Shown here: positions 31,901-40,883 of the stretch, piece after piece | Layout of the letters: each line of letters opens with the position of its first letter | Numbering within the stretch: the first letter of the stretch is position 1 | Assembly: GCF_900167155.1 (NCBI RefSeq) | Contig: NZ_FUXU01000008.1 | Coordinates: 1 to 64,000, forward strand | Reading direction: 5' to 3' | From: Enterovibrio nigricans DSM 22720 | GTDB lineage: Bacteria > Pseudomonadota > Gammaproteobacteria > Enterobacterales > Vibrionaceae | Length of the DNA: 64,000 nucleotides | The notes under the pieces: model-generated | What the model was told of the DNA's origin: nothing | What the model saw: only the letters and a program-made list of their open reading frames with translations | The model's database searches: none | Translations under genes and position numbers: made by a program

Positions 31901-32242
31901 CTTCAACGTGAAGTAAACCGCAATAAAACTCAGACTCGTCAGTATGAACAAAATGACCGGAGAAAAACCGACGTCTCGAAATGCGGAATTAGCCAAGACG
32001 TTAGCGACAGGAAGAAGAACGAACCCACAAGTCAGTGCAAGGGCGTTCACAGGCAAAGGAGTGAATTGCAAAATGGTCGTCTTCCCTTCTTCCAAAGGGC
32101 GATGCACGAAAGAGAGAGACACCAGAATGAATGTCGCGATCACAGCCATTAATAAAAACCAAGGCTCATAGACCCCGGCAAGTACAGGTTGATCGTTTGA
32201 TGGCGGCGCTATAAATAGCGACAGAGATTCGATAACCGACAT
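28904..32242 (-). CDS. Membrane hybrid histidine-kinase homologue, catalytically degenerate
   Basis: The 1112-residue product has about seven membrane segments (residues 25-258) and two PAS domains (about 272-392 and 398-520). The dimerisation helix follows, with H-box NMSYEFRTPMNSILG: the phosphorylated His is Tyr (Y549, codon TAC at 30596-30598). The ATPase region (about 640-748) lacks the usual N-box asparagine, DxGxG and GxGLGL motifs. A receiver domain is intact (D775, D776, D819, K872). A C-terminal helical region (about 930-1100) resembles a poorly conserved Hpt domain (H958). The frame is uninterrupted. It probably works as a membrane scaffold or as a receiver phosphorylated by another kinase. 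Its 3' end overlaps the response regulator gene. Confidence 0.85.
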   Translation of the reverse strand: MSVIESLSLFIAPPSNDQPVLAGVYEPWFLLMAVIATFILVSLSFVHRPLEEGKTTILQFTPLPVNALALTCGFVLLPVANVLANSAFRDVGFSPVILFILTSLSFIAVYFTLKMIAFPTNSPLKIVSSACIMTLTLSVQTWLTYACVNGVAVSRFDFSNALLMTVSTGLLVMLSLWVRYSPSVHEKWDINVSRSLTAGALLTLAVMLTSLLSRGSLILSVQPNRNDDFPFLGRDMLMMLAFVFVFIATLCPLVTAFYRIRIRERYLLTKRKELEGVMQTITDAIIAIDQHGTITFFNHSAERIFGWYASEVTGRNVRILVTDAHQHRHDSYIHNYLENRNSAVVGSVREVTAKRKDGSTLPVRLAIGHQALRGKHEFVAVISDISEQRHLAWALRENAKQYRSLVANLPCMAFREMTGAARHIVYISDAAKSMTGYSTSVLTGENGVSHFIDRIRPSDTANYRRARELASHRNGKYDCEYWFTTRDEQEKCFWEIGHSYRAEDGSTWIDGVILDITEKREAEEEFEEKMRLAEKATQSKSSFLANMSYEFRTPMNSILGLTHVLIDEEKNPTHRHHLEVIKESGESLMKLINDILDTSKLESQSLPLDMAEFSLAQLCRQIEFIARETVRARELHVTLHYNERLGEHYVGDARRVKQLLQNMMRSALTKTEKGHVALHVLPVNDTVRFVVATYPSCSVKRAQNETENTGQTLSATLITQLVELMRGNLWFDGETANNSLVYADLPLIPSQGVAPFSRESIQHYALPPIEVLVIDDVQRNQQELRDISLRQGVKVLTFTDLVSAEDVIKTQPVDIVMLDAYLSDEFPNPKTLKTWAMQWAKAPPKVIALTLAVDPTPTAQWLERGFDGVVTKPFINDQIFEVLKHCLGVHEETSNIMPLNSVKGENELAYFDENAVSKRWPSSEILLSVVRDFFVSYNQLPAHIVKMLSESPDSAVDHLSKAAEAAHYLGFSKLESDILRIKQSLKNGDRLTAESRLTELRESLTTAFDHALAYLGVRIDDLENESTTQKMSDEQFARSAEAFALKLSEGQLDETLYKTLIPSMTGMVSPAILAEFVASIENFELDDAYQLFLSVVEQFPSSENTGVTGYGV

Positions 32243-32373
32243 GTATCATTCCAATTAAGAGACGCCAGAAACATTAGCGAACAATCCATTCCAAAAAATA
32301 GAAGTCATGTTCAGGTAATGAGACACTCTTAAAGCGTAGTAAATAATCTCTAGGCAACCCATTAAAACCGCAC

Positions 32374-32410
32374 AAAAAAACAGGCTCCCGAGAGAGCCTG
32401 TTTCGTTTTA
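32374..32410 (-). terminator. Rho-independent terminator after the secreted nuclease gene
   Basis: Stem AAACAGGCTC/GAGCCTGTTT (32378-32387 with 32394-32403), loop CCGAGA, is followed on the leftward strand by a T-rich run opposite the A tract at 32374-32380. It isolates the nuclease from the kinase gene. Confidence 0.9.
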
Positions 32411-32418
32411 AAACGTCT

Positions 32419-35232
32419 TTATTTTATCTTACAGCGGAAGCCTTTAAAGACCGCGACTATCTTATCATCAATCTCAACGGTTCCGCATGGAATATCAAAG
32501 ATACCCCACAAGCGTGCACTCAAGCTGACTGAATCACCGTATTCCACACCCAAGTCTTGCATAAATTCGCTGCTTTCAGTGTACTTACGCTTACTCTTCC
32601 AACGAAGCCAAGGCCTGTTGGTATCAATCTCCCCATTCACCGCTGGCTGAACCCAGAAAAAGCTTTTGTTGTTGAAGCGCAGTTTAAAGCGCTGGATGGG
32701 TTCTTCATACTTGAGGCTGACAATCACTGGATCGTGATCAGATGACGAGTAAGGGTTGGTCGATTTAACCAGATCGCCTGTAAAGCGCCCTGAATACTGG
32801 AACAACGTGCTTTCAACTGCGTTGATGTGCCAGTCTTCAACACCAACCACTTTCTCTACCACACTGTCGTTACCCACTGCATGGTCAAGGCTGCCAAGTT
32901 CACCGTCGAACGTATAGGAAAACGCCTCTTCGCCAAGCGCATAAGTAGCTAGGTTTACATAGGCAAAGCCATCGTCTACCTCACGCGCCATCTCATCGAG
33001 TGTGACACCTGCAATCGAGGTACCTGCTGCCGAGACGATTTTACGCACCGCCGTATCGGTGTCGTAATTGGTCATGACACGCATAGGATCCTCTTGTCCA
33101 TACGCATTGAAATCACCAAGCGCGATGATATCTCCATCGATGTTTTCCAGCGCCTTACCCAAGGTTTCTGCGGCGGACACACGAAATGCATTGCATCGCC
33201 CTTGAAGATCGGCAGGGTCGTCATCAAACTCGCCAGCAATCCAGTCTTCGTAACAACCGGAGCCTTTCGATTTGAAATGACTGACAGCTACCGAGAGCTT
33301 TTGGTCACCCATAACCCAAAAGCTCTGAAGCAGGCTATCGCGCTGGAATTTATCCAACTGACGCGTCTCACCATCAGGGCTTTCGCCAGAGATGTGTTGT
33401 TCTGGCATACGCACGACAACTGCATCACTATCAAGCTCGACAACGGCTGGACGATAAAGCAGAGCCACTTGAATTGCATCACTGCCCAAATAAGCCCCTT
33501 CGGTCAAATCGCCGGCAGCAGGCACTACATAGGCATAGTTGTCCGCGTCATCAGCAAACTGGGTATTGAGCTCTGTCACCAGGTTGGCCAGCGCACCGTT
33601 TTCGCCAAAGCCGTTATTCTCAATTTCCATTAAGCCAACAATATCAGCGTCCATGGCGGTCAGAGCATTGACGATTTTTGCTTGTTGCAATGCAAACTCT
33701 GCAGCGTCTTTGGTGCCTCGGTTACAACCACGTGACGCATCGGCATCCGCCTGATCATCACAGGTAATATTCAAGTCGCCACCAATCGCGCTAGCGCTGG
33801 TGAAATAATTTAAGACGTTGAAACTCGCGACTGTAAGATTAGCGTCAGCGAACACCTCGGGAGCAGCCGTGCGATCGCTACTACGGACAAAGTCACTTGC
33901 GATTAGCTCATTGCTGACCACCAGTCGATAGTCACTGAAGCTATAGCCTATCACCCCTTCAAGGTTAGTCACGGTATCGCCAATGCGGATATAACCCTGC
34001 TCCGCATCCAGGCCTGGGAAATACGGCACCACACCATCTGGCGCTTTTACGTCAGTTTCAATGAATAGCTGATTACTGTCATTGGCAGCGGCCAGTGCAG
34101 CGCTCTCATCTGAACCTGCGATATAAAGCTGAGTCGGTTTGACGTTTGGTGCTTCATGAGACAACACCATGTTGTTGCGGAAGGCATCAAAATCAAAACC
34201 GAAGTTTCGGGTGACAACCAACTCACTCTCACGCGTCAAACGCACCTTCATGCCTTCATAGCGTTCAAGCGCATCATCGAGCGTCTCGTTTTCACCAACC
34301 TCAATGTCTGTTGCGGGTAGCGTATCAACGGTATCAATCACTTCCCATTTTCTGTCTGACGCATCCAGTTCAGTCAGGTTAAAGAACTCTTTGACTGTAC
34401 CCGCCACGCACACCTGCATGCCCGGTTCAATGTCTTCAGGCGCACTGCCAGTAAAGATAAACAGGCCGTCTGATGTGGCCTCGTCACCATCACCGGCCGC
34501 GTCTTGTAACCAGAAACCTTTGTAGAGGCTGGTTGTTACCGCCGTAACGACACCCTCCACGAAGTAAGTCCCCTCTGCTTCAACGCTGCCATCTGGCACC
34601 AAGGGACTTCGGTCGCCGCTTCCCTGAATCGCATAGGTCGGCGTTAAGGTCTCGCCTTCACAGCTGAAGGTGTTACCACCCCCTCCACCCTCACAGGCAG
34701 CAATACCACTGCACCCCAATCCATCAAAAGTGTTTGACGCAAAAAATTGCCATTCTTCGGAAGGAGTAAACGGCGAGGAAAGGTCGGTGCGCGCTGCACT
34801 ACCATCTATTCGGCGAAGGGTGACATTTGCCCCGAAAGAATCACTGTTACCTAGTTGGCCAATCCCATCGAGCACGTTATCACTGGCATCGACCAGAGCC
34901 ACTACATCGTTACCGTTAAAATTGATAGATCCAGGGGTTTGTTGGGCAACGTCAAGAATGTCACTTACAGCACTTGAATTAGCAACCACATAACTGTCAC
35001 CTGCTTCCAGTGTCCCTGAGAGGCTCACCGAGCCATTGAACGCGTTGTTGCCATTGGAGGCAATTTTAATAAATAGCCCGTCTAAGGAAGCATCTGCTCC
35101 CCCCTTGTTGGTCAGTTCCACCGCTTTATTGTTTGAGGAGCCTTCCACGTACTCCGTGATGAGAATATTTGCACTGACGGGAAACGCCATACTTAGCGCC
35201 AGAGCCAGAGGGCTCCATGTTGAAATCTTCAT
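32419..35232 (-). CDS. Secreted ExeM/NucH-type endonuclease
   Basis: This is an extracellular DNase of the family that degrades environmental DNA and DNA-based traps in vibrios. The 937-residue product has a signal peptide cleaved near FPVSA/NILITEY and a lamin-tail-like domain (about 20-130). An OB-like region (about 190-420) precedes an endonuclease/exonuclease/phosphatase domain (about 470-845) with GLMEIENNGFG, LGDFNAYGQEDP, LDHAVGN and SSDHDPVIVSL. About 90 residues follow that domain. ATG 35232 has an AAGGAC site; an in-frame extension to 35331 lacks a signal peptide start. Confidence 0.92.
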   Translation of the reverse strand: MKISTWSPLALALSMAFPVSANILITEYVEGSSNNKAVELTNKGGADASLDGLFIKIASNGNNAFNGSVSLSGTLEAGDSYVVANSSAVSDILDVAQQTPGSINFNGNDVVALVDASDNVLDGIGQLGNSDSFGANVTLRRIDGSAARTDLSSPFTPSEEWQFFASNTFDGLGCSGIAACEGGGGGNTFSCEGETLTPTYAIQGSGDRSPLVPDGSVEAEGTYFVEGVVTAVTTSLYKGFWLQDAAGDGDEATSDGLFIFTGSAPEDIEPGMQVCVAGTVKEFFNLTELDASDRKWEVIDTVDTLPATDIEVGENETLDDALERYEGMKVRLTRESELVVTRNFGFDFDAFRNNMVLSHEAPNVKPTQLYIAGSDESAALAAANDSNQLFIETDVKAPDGVVPYFPGLDAEQGYIRIGDTVTNLEGVIGYSFSDYRLVVSNELIASDFVRSSDRTAAPEVFADANLTVASFNVLNYFTSASAIGGDLNITCDDQADADASRGCNRGTKDAAEFALQQAKIVNALTAMDADIVGLMEIENNGFGENGALANLVTELNTQFADDADNYAYVVPAAGDLTEGAYLGSDAIQVALLYRPAVVELDSDAVVVRMPEQHISGESPDGETRQLDKFQRDSLLQSFWVMGDQKLSVAVSHFKSKGSGCYEDWIAGEFDDDPADLQGRCNAFRVSAAETLGKALENIDGDIIALGDFNAYGQEDPMRVMTNYDTDTAVRKIVSAAGTSIAGVTLDEMAREVDDGFAYVNLATYALGEEAFSYTFDGELGSLDHAVGNDSVVEKVVGVEDWHINAVESTLFQYSGRFTGDLVKSTNPYSSSDHDPVIVSLKYEEPIQRFKLRFNNKSFFWVQPAVNGEIDTNRPWLRWKSKRKYTESSEFMQDLGVEYGDSVSLSARLWGIFDIPCGTVEIDDKIVAVFKGFRCKIK

Positions 35233-35420
35233 TAGCTGTCCTTGTTTGCGTGTGAAGTCATGAAACACTGCAAATGGTTTATCAGCCACGTGGATTAAAT
35301 AAGTGATACGGGTCGCAAGTCTTCGTATCAAGACAGTAACTGTCTAAACGAATTGAGGGGTTTTATGCGTTTTCAACAGCAAGAGAGAACATGGATGGGG
35401 GATAAAGAGGATATTCAGGC

Positions 35421-35449
35421 ATAAAAAAAGCAGCGAAAAATCGCTGCTT
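35421..35449 (-). terminator. Rho-independent terminator after trpS
   Basis: Stem AAGCAGCGA/TCGCTGCTT (35428-35436 with 35441-35449) has a 4-base loop. On the leftward strand it is followed by about seven T residues. It ends the rpe-gph-trpS transcript. Confidence 0.92.
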
Positions 35450-35465
35450 ATTCATCAAAACGTGA

Positions 35466-36482
35466 TTATGGACGCGCCACAAAACCCACCGCTTCATACG
35501 CTTTTTTCAGCGTTACTGCAGCACGGGCTGATGCTTTTTCTGCGCCAGCTTTCATGACTGAATCCAGATAAGCACGGTCTTCACGGAACTGCTTATAACG
35601 GGTTTGTACTGGCTCCAGCATCGCAACCACGGCATCGGCCGTATCCGATTTAAGGTGACCGTACATTTTCCCTTCGTATTCCGCTTCAAGATCAGCAAAC
35701 GACTTACCCGTCGCCACAGACAGCAAGCCCATCAGGTTAGCAACACCCGGTTTGGTTTCTATATCGAAAGCAACACGTGGTGGCTCTTCTGAGTCAGTGA
35801 CGGCTCGTTTGATTTTCTTTGCGATTGCTTTTGGATCTTCCAAAAGACCAATCACATTGTTGCGATTGTCATCCGACTTTGACATTTTCTTGATCGGATC
35901 TTGCAGGCTCATTACGCGTGCACCCACTTGTGGGATGTACGGTTCTGGTACCGTGAACACGTCGCCATACAGGTTATTGAAGCGGTGCGCGATATCGCGA
36001 GCAAGCTCAAGGTGCTGCTTTTGGTCGTTCCCCACTGGTACTTGGTTTGCTTGGTACAACAGGATGTCAGCTGCCATCAGCACTGGGTAGCCAAACAGAC
36101 CCGCATTGATGTTCTCAGCGTGGCGAGCAGACTTATCTTTGAACTGGGTCATTCGATTCAGTTCACCCATCTGCGCGTAGCAGTTCAGCACCCAACCCAG
36201 TTGTGCGTGCTCAGGCACGTGAGACTGGATAAACAGGTTACTTTTTTCAGGCGTTACACCAACTGCCAGACACAGTGCCAGAGAGTCCAGTGTCGCTTGA
36301 CGCAGCTTTTCTGCGTCTTGGCGCACGGTGATCGCGTGCAAGTCTACGATGCAGTATTGGCAATCGTAATCGTCCTGCATTTGCTCCCACTGACGCAAAG
36401 CACCAATGTAGTTGCCGATACTGAGTTCGCCTGATGGCTGAACACCGCTAAGTACAATGGGTTTGGTCGATGGATTACTCAT
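35466..36482 (-). CDS. trpS: Tryptophanyl-tRNA synthetase
   Basis: TrpRS charges tRNA-Trp. The 338-residue class Ic enzyme has the HIGH-like region [14 protein letters not shown] and the KMSKS loop [12 protein letters not shown] 36482 gives the family start [18 protein letters not shown]; a longer in-frame reading to 36524 is not conserved. It follows gph by 79 bases in the dam-rpe-gph-trpS order typical of gammaproteobacteria. Confidence 0.97.
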   Translation of the reverse strand: MSNPSTKPIVLSGVQPSGELSIGNYIGALRQWEQMQDDYDCQYCIVDLHAITVRQDAEKLRQATLDSLALCLAVGVTPEKSNLFIQSHVPEHAQLGWVLNCYAQMGELNRMTQFKDKSARHAENINAGLFGYPVLMAADILLYQANQVPVGNDQKQHLELARDIAHRFNNLYGDVFTVPEPYIPQVGARVMSLQDPIKKMSKSDDNRNNVIGLLEDPKAIAKKIKRAVTDSEEPPRVAFDIETKPGVANLMGLLSVATGKSFADLEAEYEGKMYGHLKSDTADAVVAMLEPVQTRYKQFREDRAYLDSVMKAGAEKASARAAVTLKKAYEAVGFVARP

Positions 36483-36561
36483 GGTCTTTCTGTTCCTGTC
36501 AGTAGAAGCAGCCGATGCGACCACGCATCGGCTGTTATTTTTAGATTGTCTGCGTGTTAAT

Positions 36562-37260
36562 TTACGCTGTTTTGTCGGTGGAGAGAACCGTTAATAATTC
36601 ATTGAAGTGTGCAGCGACAAACTCTGGTGCGCTATCACTGATCGGCTCTCCGTAGTTGTACCCGTATGTCAGGCCAACGGAGACGAAACCTGCATTTTTT
36701 GCGGCAAGGATATCGTTTTTAGAATCACCGACCATCAGCATGTTGTCATCCTTCAAGCCATGCTTGTCACGCAGGCTGAAAAGACCTTCAGGATCTGGCT
36801 TGTTGGTTGGCAAGGAGTCACCGCCAATAACGTCGGTAAAGTATTGTGCCAAATCTAGGTCCGCCAAGATCTCCGGCACAAACTGATAGGGTTTGTTGGT
36901 CACGATACCCAAGGTGTAACCTGCACTTTTCAGTGCAGACAACGTCTCTTTCACACCCGCATAAACGATGGTTTTTCCGTGACCATTGTTAGCATAGTGG
37001 AAATCAAAGCGTTCACGTACTTGGGTGTAAAGTGCTTCATCAATATCCGCACAGATTGTCACGCTTTGGCTCAGTGCACGCTTAAGCATGATTTCTGCGC
37101 CGTTACCAATCCAGTTGCGTACATCGTCGTCTGTCACCGTATGCAGATTCAAATCTGCCAGCGCCATACGAATGCCTTCGGCCAGATCTGGCACGCTATC
37201 TACCAGCGTACCGTCTAGGTCAAACGCCACATATTTGATTGTGTCGAAATTTACCGTCAC
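36562..37260 (-). CDS. gph: Phosphoglycolate phosphatase
   Basis: This HAD-superfamily enzyme removes phosphate from 2-phosphoglycolate, formed during repair of 3'-phosphoglycolate DNA ends. The 232-residue product has motif [11 protein letters not shown], motif II in IVTNKP and motif III/IV in [18 protein letters not shown]. It begins with GTG at 37258-37260, three bases after the rpe stop, so it is coupled to rpe. Confidence 0.95.
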   Translation of the reverse strand: MTVNFDTIKYVAFDLDGTLVDSVPDLAEGIRMALADLNLHTVTDDDVRNWIGNGAEIMLKRALSQSVTICADIDEALYTQVRERFDFHYANNGHGKTIVYAGVKETLSALKSAGYTLGIVTNKPYQFVPEILADLDLAQYFTDVIGGDSLPTNKPDPEGLFSLRDKHGLKDDNMLMVGDSKNDILAAKNAGFVSVGLTYGYNYGEPISDSAPEFVAAHFNELLTVLSTDKTA

Positions 37261-37263
37261 CGC

Positions 37264-37938
37264 TTATTTTCCTACTTTGCTTAATTCTGCACGCATTTCG
37301 TCAATCACCGCTTTGTAATCCGGATGACTGAAAATCGCTGAGCCAGCAACGAACATATCCGCGCCCGCTTCTGCAATCTCACGAATATTGTCAACTTTTA
37401 CGCCGCCATCAATTTCAAGACGAATGTCACGACCGCTCTCGTCAATACGACGACGTACTTCACGCAGTTTGTTCAGCGTTTCAGGAATAAACGACTGGCC
37501 ACCAAAGCCAGGGTTGACTGACATCAGCAAAATCATATCGACTTTGTCCATGACATGGTCAAGGTGATGGAGTGGCGTTGCAGGGTTGAACACCAAGCCG
37601 GCTTGACAACCATTCTCTTTAATCAGTTGCAGCGTACGGTCTACATGCTCACTGGCTTCCACATGGAAGGTGATCATGCTGGCACCCGCTTTCGCGAAGT
37701 CAGGGATAATACGGTCTACAGGTTTCACCATCAGGTGAACATCGATCGGCGCGGTGATGCCATAGTCACGAAGTGCTTTACAGATAGGTGCACCAAATGT
37801 CAGGTTCGGTACGTAATGGTTATCCATTACATCGAAATGCACCACGTCAGCACCCGCTGCCAGCACTTTTTCGACATCTTCACCTAAACGTGCGAAATCC
37901 GCCGACAGAATCGACGGCGCAATGAGAAAATCCTTCAT
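37264..37938 (-). CDS. rpe: Ribulose-phosphate 3-epimerase
   Basis: Rpe interconverts ribulose 5-phosphate and xylulose 5-phosphate in the pentose phosphate pathway. The 224-residue TIM barrel has [40 protein letters not shown] and [13 protein letters not shown], with metal and catalytic residues in place. It is followed after three bases by gph. The dam gene lies upstream on the same strand, with a plus-strand DUF2970 gene between them. Confidence 0.97.
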   Translation of the reverse strand: MKDFLIAPSILSADFARLGEDVEKVLAAGADVVHFDVMDNHYVPNLTFGAPICKALRDYGITAPIDVHLMVKPVDRIIPDFAKAGASMITFHVEASEHVDRTLQLIKENGCQAGLVFNPATPLHHLDHVMDKVDMILLMSVNPGFGGQSFIPETLNKLREVRRRIDESGRDIRLEIDGGVKVDNIREIAEAGADMFVAGSAIFSHPDYKAVIDEMRAELSKVGK

Positions 37939-38111
37939 CCTATAGCCTCACTTGCCACTTAAAAAGTCGGCGCAATTCTACCCGATCCCAAACGCGCTGT
38001 CCTATCAGATACTTTGATTCATACCATAACCTGGGGGAATTAATGCCGATACCGCGAATTGAAACGTTATGCGCTAAGCTAAGAACAGTCAGGCTGAATG
38101 GAGCGGCAGGA

Positions 38112-38333
38112 GTGAAACGGATCAAAGAACAAAAAGGCAATACGGTTGGTATATTGGAGATTATAAAAAGTGTTTTTGCGGCGATGTTCGGCGTGCAGTC
38201 TGACAAAAACCGACAACGCGACTTCCAGCAAGCTAGCATGGTGCCCTACATTGTTGTCGGTGTTGTCTTCGTGGTTCTTTTTGTACTCGGCCTAATTGGC
38301 GTGGTGTCATTTGTCACACCTGCACAATCCTAA
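38112..38333 (+). CDS. DUF2970 family small membrane protein
   Basis: This is a small inner-membrane protein of unknown function. The conserved region ILEIIKSVFAAMFGVQSDKNRQRDFQ is followed by one strong membrane segment (YIVVGVVFVVLFVLGLIGVV). GTG 38112 has a GGAG site at good spacing and gives 73 residues, the usual family size. An ATG at 38043 would add 23 residues that do not look conserved. It is the only plus-strand gene in the dam-trpS region. Confidence 0.8.
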   Translation: MKRIKEQKGNTVGILEIIKSVFAAMFGVQSDKNRQRDFQQASMVPYIVVGVVFVVLFVLGLIGVVSFVTPAQS

Positions 38334-38395
38334 AGTAACTCTGACCCAAAGTAACTCAGGCCTAAAATAGCTCGGGCCTAAGGTGATTCCGGACT
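38332..38395. repeat. Four imperfect 16-bp tandem repeats at the dam 3' end
   Basis: Units at 38332-38347, 38348-38363, 38364-38379 and 38380-38395 share the pattern AAAGTAACTCnGGCCT with increasing divergence. They fill the DUF2970-dam gap and reach into the last codons of dam, so the dam stop lies within the array. Confidence 0.7.
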
Positions 38396-39211
38396 TTCGC
38401 AGGAAAACAGTGCCAGTAATTCATCCACTTTATTACGACCACTAGCATTGCGACTGATGGTGCGCTTCACTCTCACAACGTTTAAATGCGCACCATGATA
38501 GAGACTACGCGTTAACGGCGTGTCATGGTTTGAAACCAACACGGGCACACTCTTCTCCGTCGCAGCTTTTCGCGCATACTCGCCCAACAGCGCTTGATCA
38601 TCCAAACTAAATCCCCCACTGGCATACGTGGTGAAATTGGCGGTGGTCGACAAAGGAGCATACGGGGGATCGCAATAAATCACGCTACCACGACGGGCCG
38701 CTTTAAAACTCTGCTGGTATCCTTCACACACAAACGTCGCTTTCTTTGATTTCTCAGAAAAGAACTCTAGTTCTGCTTGCGGAAAGTAAGGCTTCTTGTA
38801 CGAACCAAAAGGCACATTGAAACCGCCTTTTTTATTGTATCGGCACAAGCCATTAAAGCCGTGGCGATTCATGTACAGGAAATAAAGCGAACGTAAGTAC
38901 GGATCTTTGGTCTTATTGAACTCTTCACGGATCGCAAGATACGCCGATTTTTGGTTGTATTCTTGTGTGAAGAGTTTTCTCACATCATCGATATAACGCG
39001 TAGGCTCTTGCTTGAGCAGGTTATACAGATTGATGAGATCAGGATTGATGTCAGCGAGACGGTAATGTTCAAAATCTGTGTTCAGAAACACTGACCCAGC
39101 CCCAACAAAAGGCTCGATCAGCTTTTTACCCTCAGGCAAGTGCTTGCGGATGTCTTCAACCAGTGAGTATTTACCCCCGGCCCACTTGAGAAAGGCGCGA
39201 TGCTTTTTCAT
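38378..39211 (-). CDS. dam: DNA adenine methyltransferase
   Basis: Dam methylates the N6 of adenine in GATC and guides mismatch repair and replication timing. The 277-residue product has the AdoMet region FLKWAGGKYSLVEDI near the N-terminus and the catalytic motif DPPYAPLS. It lies downstream of damX as in E. coli. The last residues (CESPESP) fall in a short tandem-repeat tract. Confidence 0.96.
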   Translation of the reverse strand: MKKHRAFLKWAGGKYSLVEDIRKHLPEGKKLIEPFVGAGSVFLNTDFEHYRLADINPDLINLYNLLKQEPTRYIDDVRKLFTQEYNQKSAYLAIREEFNKTKDPYLRSLYFLYMNRHGFNGLCRYNKKGGFNVPFGSYKKPYFPQAELEFFSEKSKKATFVCEGYQQSFKAARRGSVIYCDPPYAPLSTTANFTTYASGGFSLDDQALLGEYARKAATEKSVPVLVSNHDTPLTRSLYHGAHLNVVRVKRTISRNASGRNKVDELLALFSCESPESP

Positions 39212-39314
39212 TAATGTGTATCCACCACCACTGCTGTACGAAAGGTGGCGGATTGTATCTTATTTTTTGCCATCAATCAGCGTTAATTCGTGCCTTGAGT
39301 ACCGAAGTACGGGG

Positions 39315-40877
39315 TTAATTTGCCAACCCAATCTCTTTATGGATTTGCGTGAATGATTTTGCCCATGGCGACAGATTCCGAACATTCTCGGGCAATTGCA
39401 CTTCCGCCTTTCTCGCTTCCGCAACCGTTGGATAATCACCCACCAAGACCATAAACCAAGGTTCTCCGTTTCGGCGCGTTTCATAAACTAACGCTAAGCT
39501 CGCGAGTTCATACTCTTGCATGAACTCGTCAACGGCTCGCTTGGACTGCAAAGCAGCCAATTGCAGGGCATAACGAGAAGCGGGTACTGTCAACAACACA
39601 TTATTGGCCATCGGCGTATCGGCCAAAGGCGGTTTCGCAACGGTTGCTACGGGTATTGATTCACTTTGCGATGTCGCAACTTGTAGTGGTGCGACTGCCG
39701 TTTTTGATAGCGTTGCTTGGTTTGCTGCAACAGTCGGTATCACTGCTTCTACGTGCGCAGCCTCTGGTGAGAGAAGCTCAGAAATCAGTGGTTCTGGGAC
39801 AACAGCCGTGCCGTCCCCCCCTGTTTCTTGGTCGTCAATGATGGCATCGACGACATTGTCCGGAACCACGATTCGACGGCTCGGATCCCGCCGACCGACA
39901 GTCATCCCTTCCACAACTGGGTCTAACGGCAAATCGATAATGTCGTCAGTCACCTTTCCAGATGTAGCCGGATCACCCTCGGCATTGATACCTTCCTCAT
40001 TGAGTTGTTTTTCTTTCTCATCAAGGATTTCAGTGAGCGACTTCACGCCATCCGTCACAGCTTCTGCGATCTCAGTCGGTGCAGTCTGCATTTGTGGCTT
40101 CACTGCCCACCAGACCAGACCACCACCGATAACGAGAAGAAACAGCACGAGCAAAACCAGAGGAATGAGTGAACGGCGTTTCTTCTCTTCCATTGAGGGG
40201 ATCTCCTGTTGACCTAGTCCTTTTAATGCACCAGGCAATGACGGTAACAATGCGGCTTTCGCTTTCAGGGCTCGGCGCTGCGCGGCATCAAGCTGATGGC
40301 TTACCATCATGACTTCAATAAACATTTCACGCTCGTTGTCGGCAAGCGGACTGACTTCAAGCTCTAGCGGCTTCACACCTTGACCATATGACACTTTGTG
40401 GAGCCACTTATTCAACTTACCTCTTAAGCTAAACAGCAGCACATTGATTTGCCAATTGTTTCTTTGCTGAGCTTCGGTAACCAACGACCAAAGTTCTGCA
40501 ATGATATTGGCACTGAGTCGTTGGGCATTGTCGATAACAATCAGCGCGTGGACACTGTTTCCTTCCAACATGTACTCCAAGCTTTGCAGCATGGAGTCGT
40601 TTTCGTTGAACACGCCGTCGCGCACAATTTGTCGCAGGATAATGGCGCGGTGCTGCGCATCCTGTTGGCTGTTATTGCAAATAAGGAGAGATTGCGTGGG
40701 CTCATTCGCCCAGTTTTCGAGGTAGCGTTCGCTCAGCCACGTTTTCCCAGCACCTGTTTCGCCAGTGACTTGAACCAGGTTAGAGCTAAAACGTGTAAGA
40801 AATTGAATTCGCGACAACAATTGAATTTGGCTATCAAAATCCAACGCGATCATGTCATGGGAGCCTGTCATATACAA
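39315..40877 (-). CDS. damX: DamX cell-division protein (AAA plus SPOR)
   Basis: DamX is an inner-membrane protein that binds septal peptidoglycan through its SPOR domain. The 520-residue product has an N-terminal AAA-type ATPase region with Walker A GETGAGKT (39-46) and Walker B ALIVIDNAQR. One membrane segment lies near 234-256, followed by an acidic linker of about 180 residues and a SPOR domain (about 437-515). The ATPase region is of the ExeA type; E. coli DamX has lost that part. It lies between aroB and dam. Starts at the first, third or ninth codon are possible. Confidence 0.92.
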   Translation of the reverse strand: MYMTGSHDMIALDFDSQIQLLSRIQFLTRFSSNLVQVTGETGAGKTWLSERYLENWANEPTQSLLICNNSQQDAQHRAIILRQIVRDGVFNENDSMLQSLEYMLEGNSVHALIVIDNAQRLSANIIAELWSLVTEAQQRNNWQINVLLFSLRGKLNKWLHKVSYGQGVKPLELEVSPLADNEREMFIEVMMVSHQLDAAQRRALKAKAALLPSLPGALKGLGQQEIPSMEEKKRRSLIPLVLLVLFLLVIGGGLVWWAVKPQMQTAPTEIAEAVTDGVKSLTEILDEKEKQLNEEGINAEGDPATSGKVTDDIIDLPLDPVVEGMTVGRRDPSRRIVVPDNVVDAIIDDQETGGDGTAVVPEPLISELLSPEAAHVEAVIPTVAANQATLSKTAVAPLQVATSQSESIPVATVAKPPLADTPMANNVLLTVPASRYALQLAALQSKRAVDEFMQEYELASLALVYETRRNGEPWFMVLVGDYPTVAEARKAEVQLPENVRNLSPWAKSFTQIHKEIGLAN

Positions 40878-40883
40878 ACCCGC

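Noticed and set aside
37940-38239. 99-codon leftward frame opposite DUF2970
   Set aside because: It overlaps a conserved plus-strand gene and the rpe upstream region; no ribosome binding site or family match.
39604-40212. 202-codon rightward frame inside damX
   Set aside because: Antisense shadow of the biased acidic linker of DamX; Ser/Thr-rich composition is a by-product.
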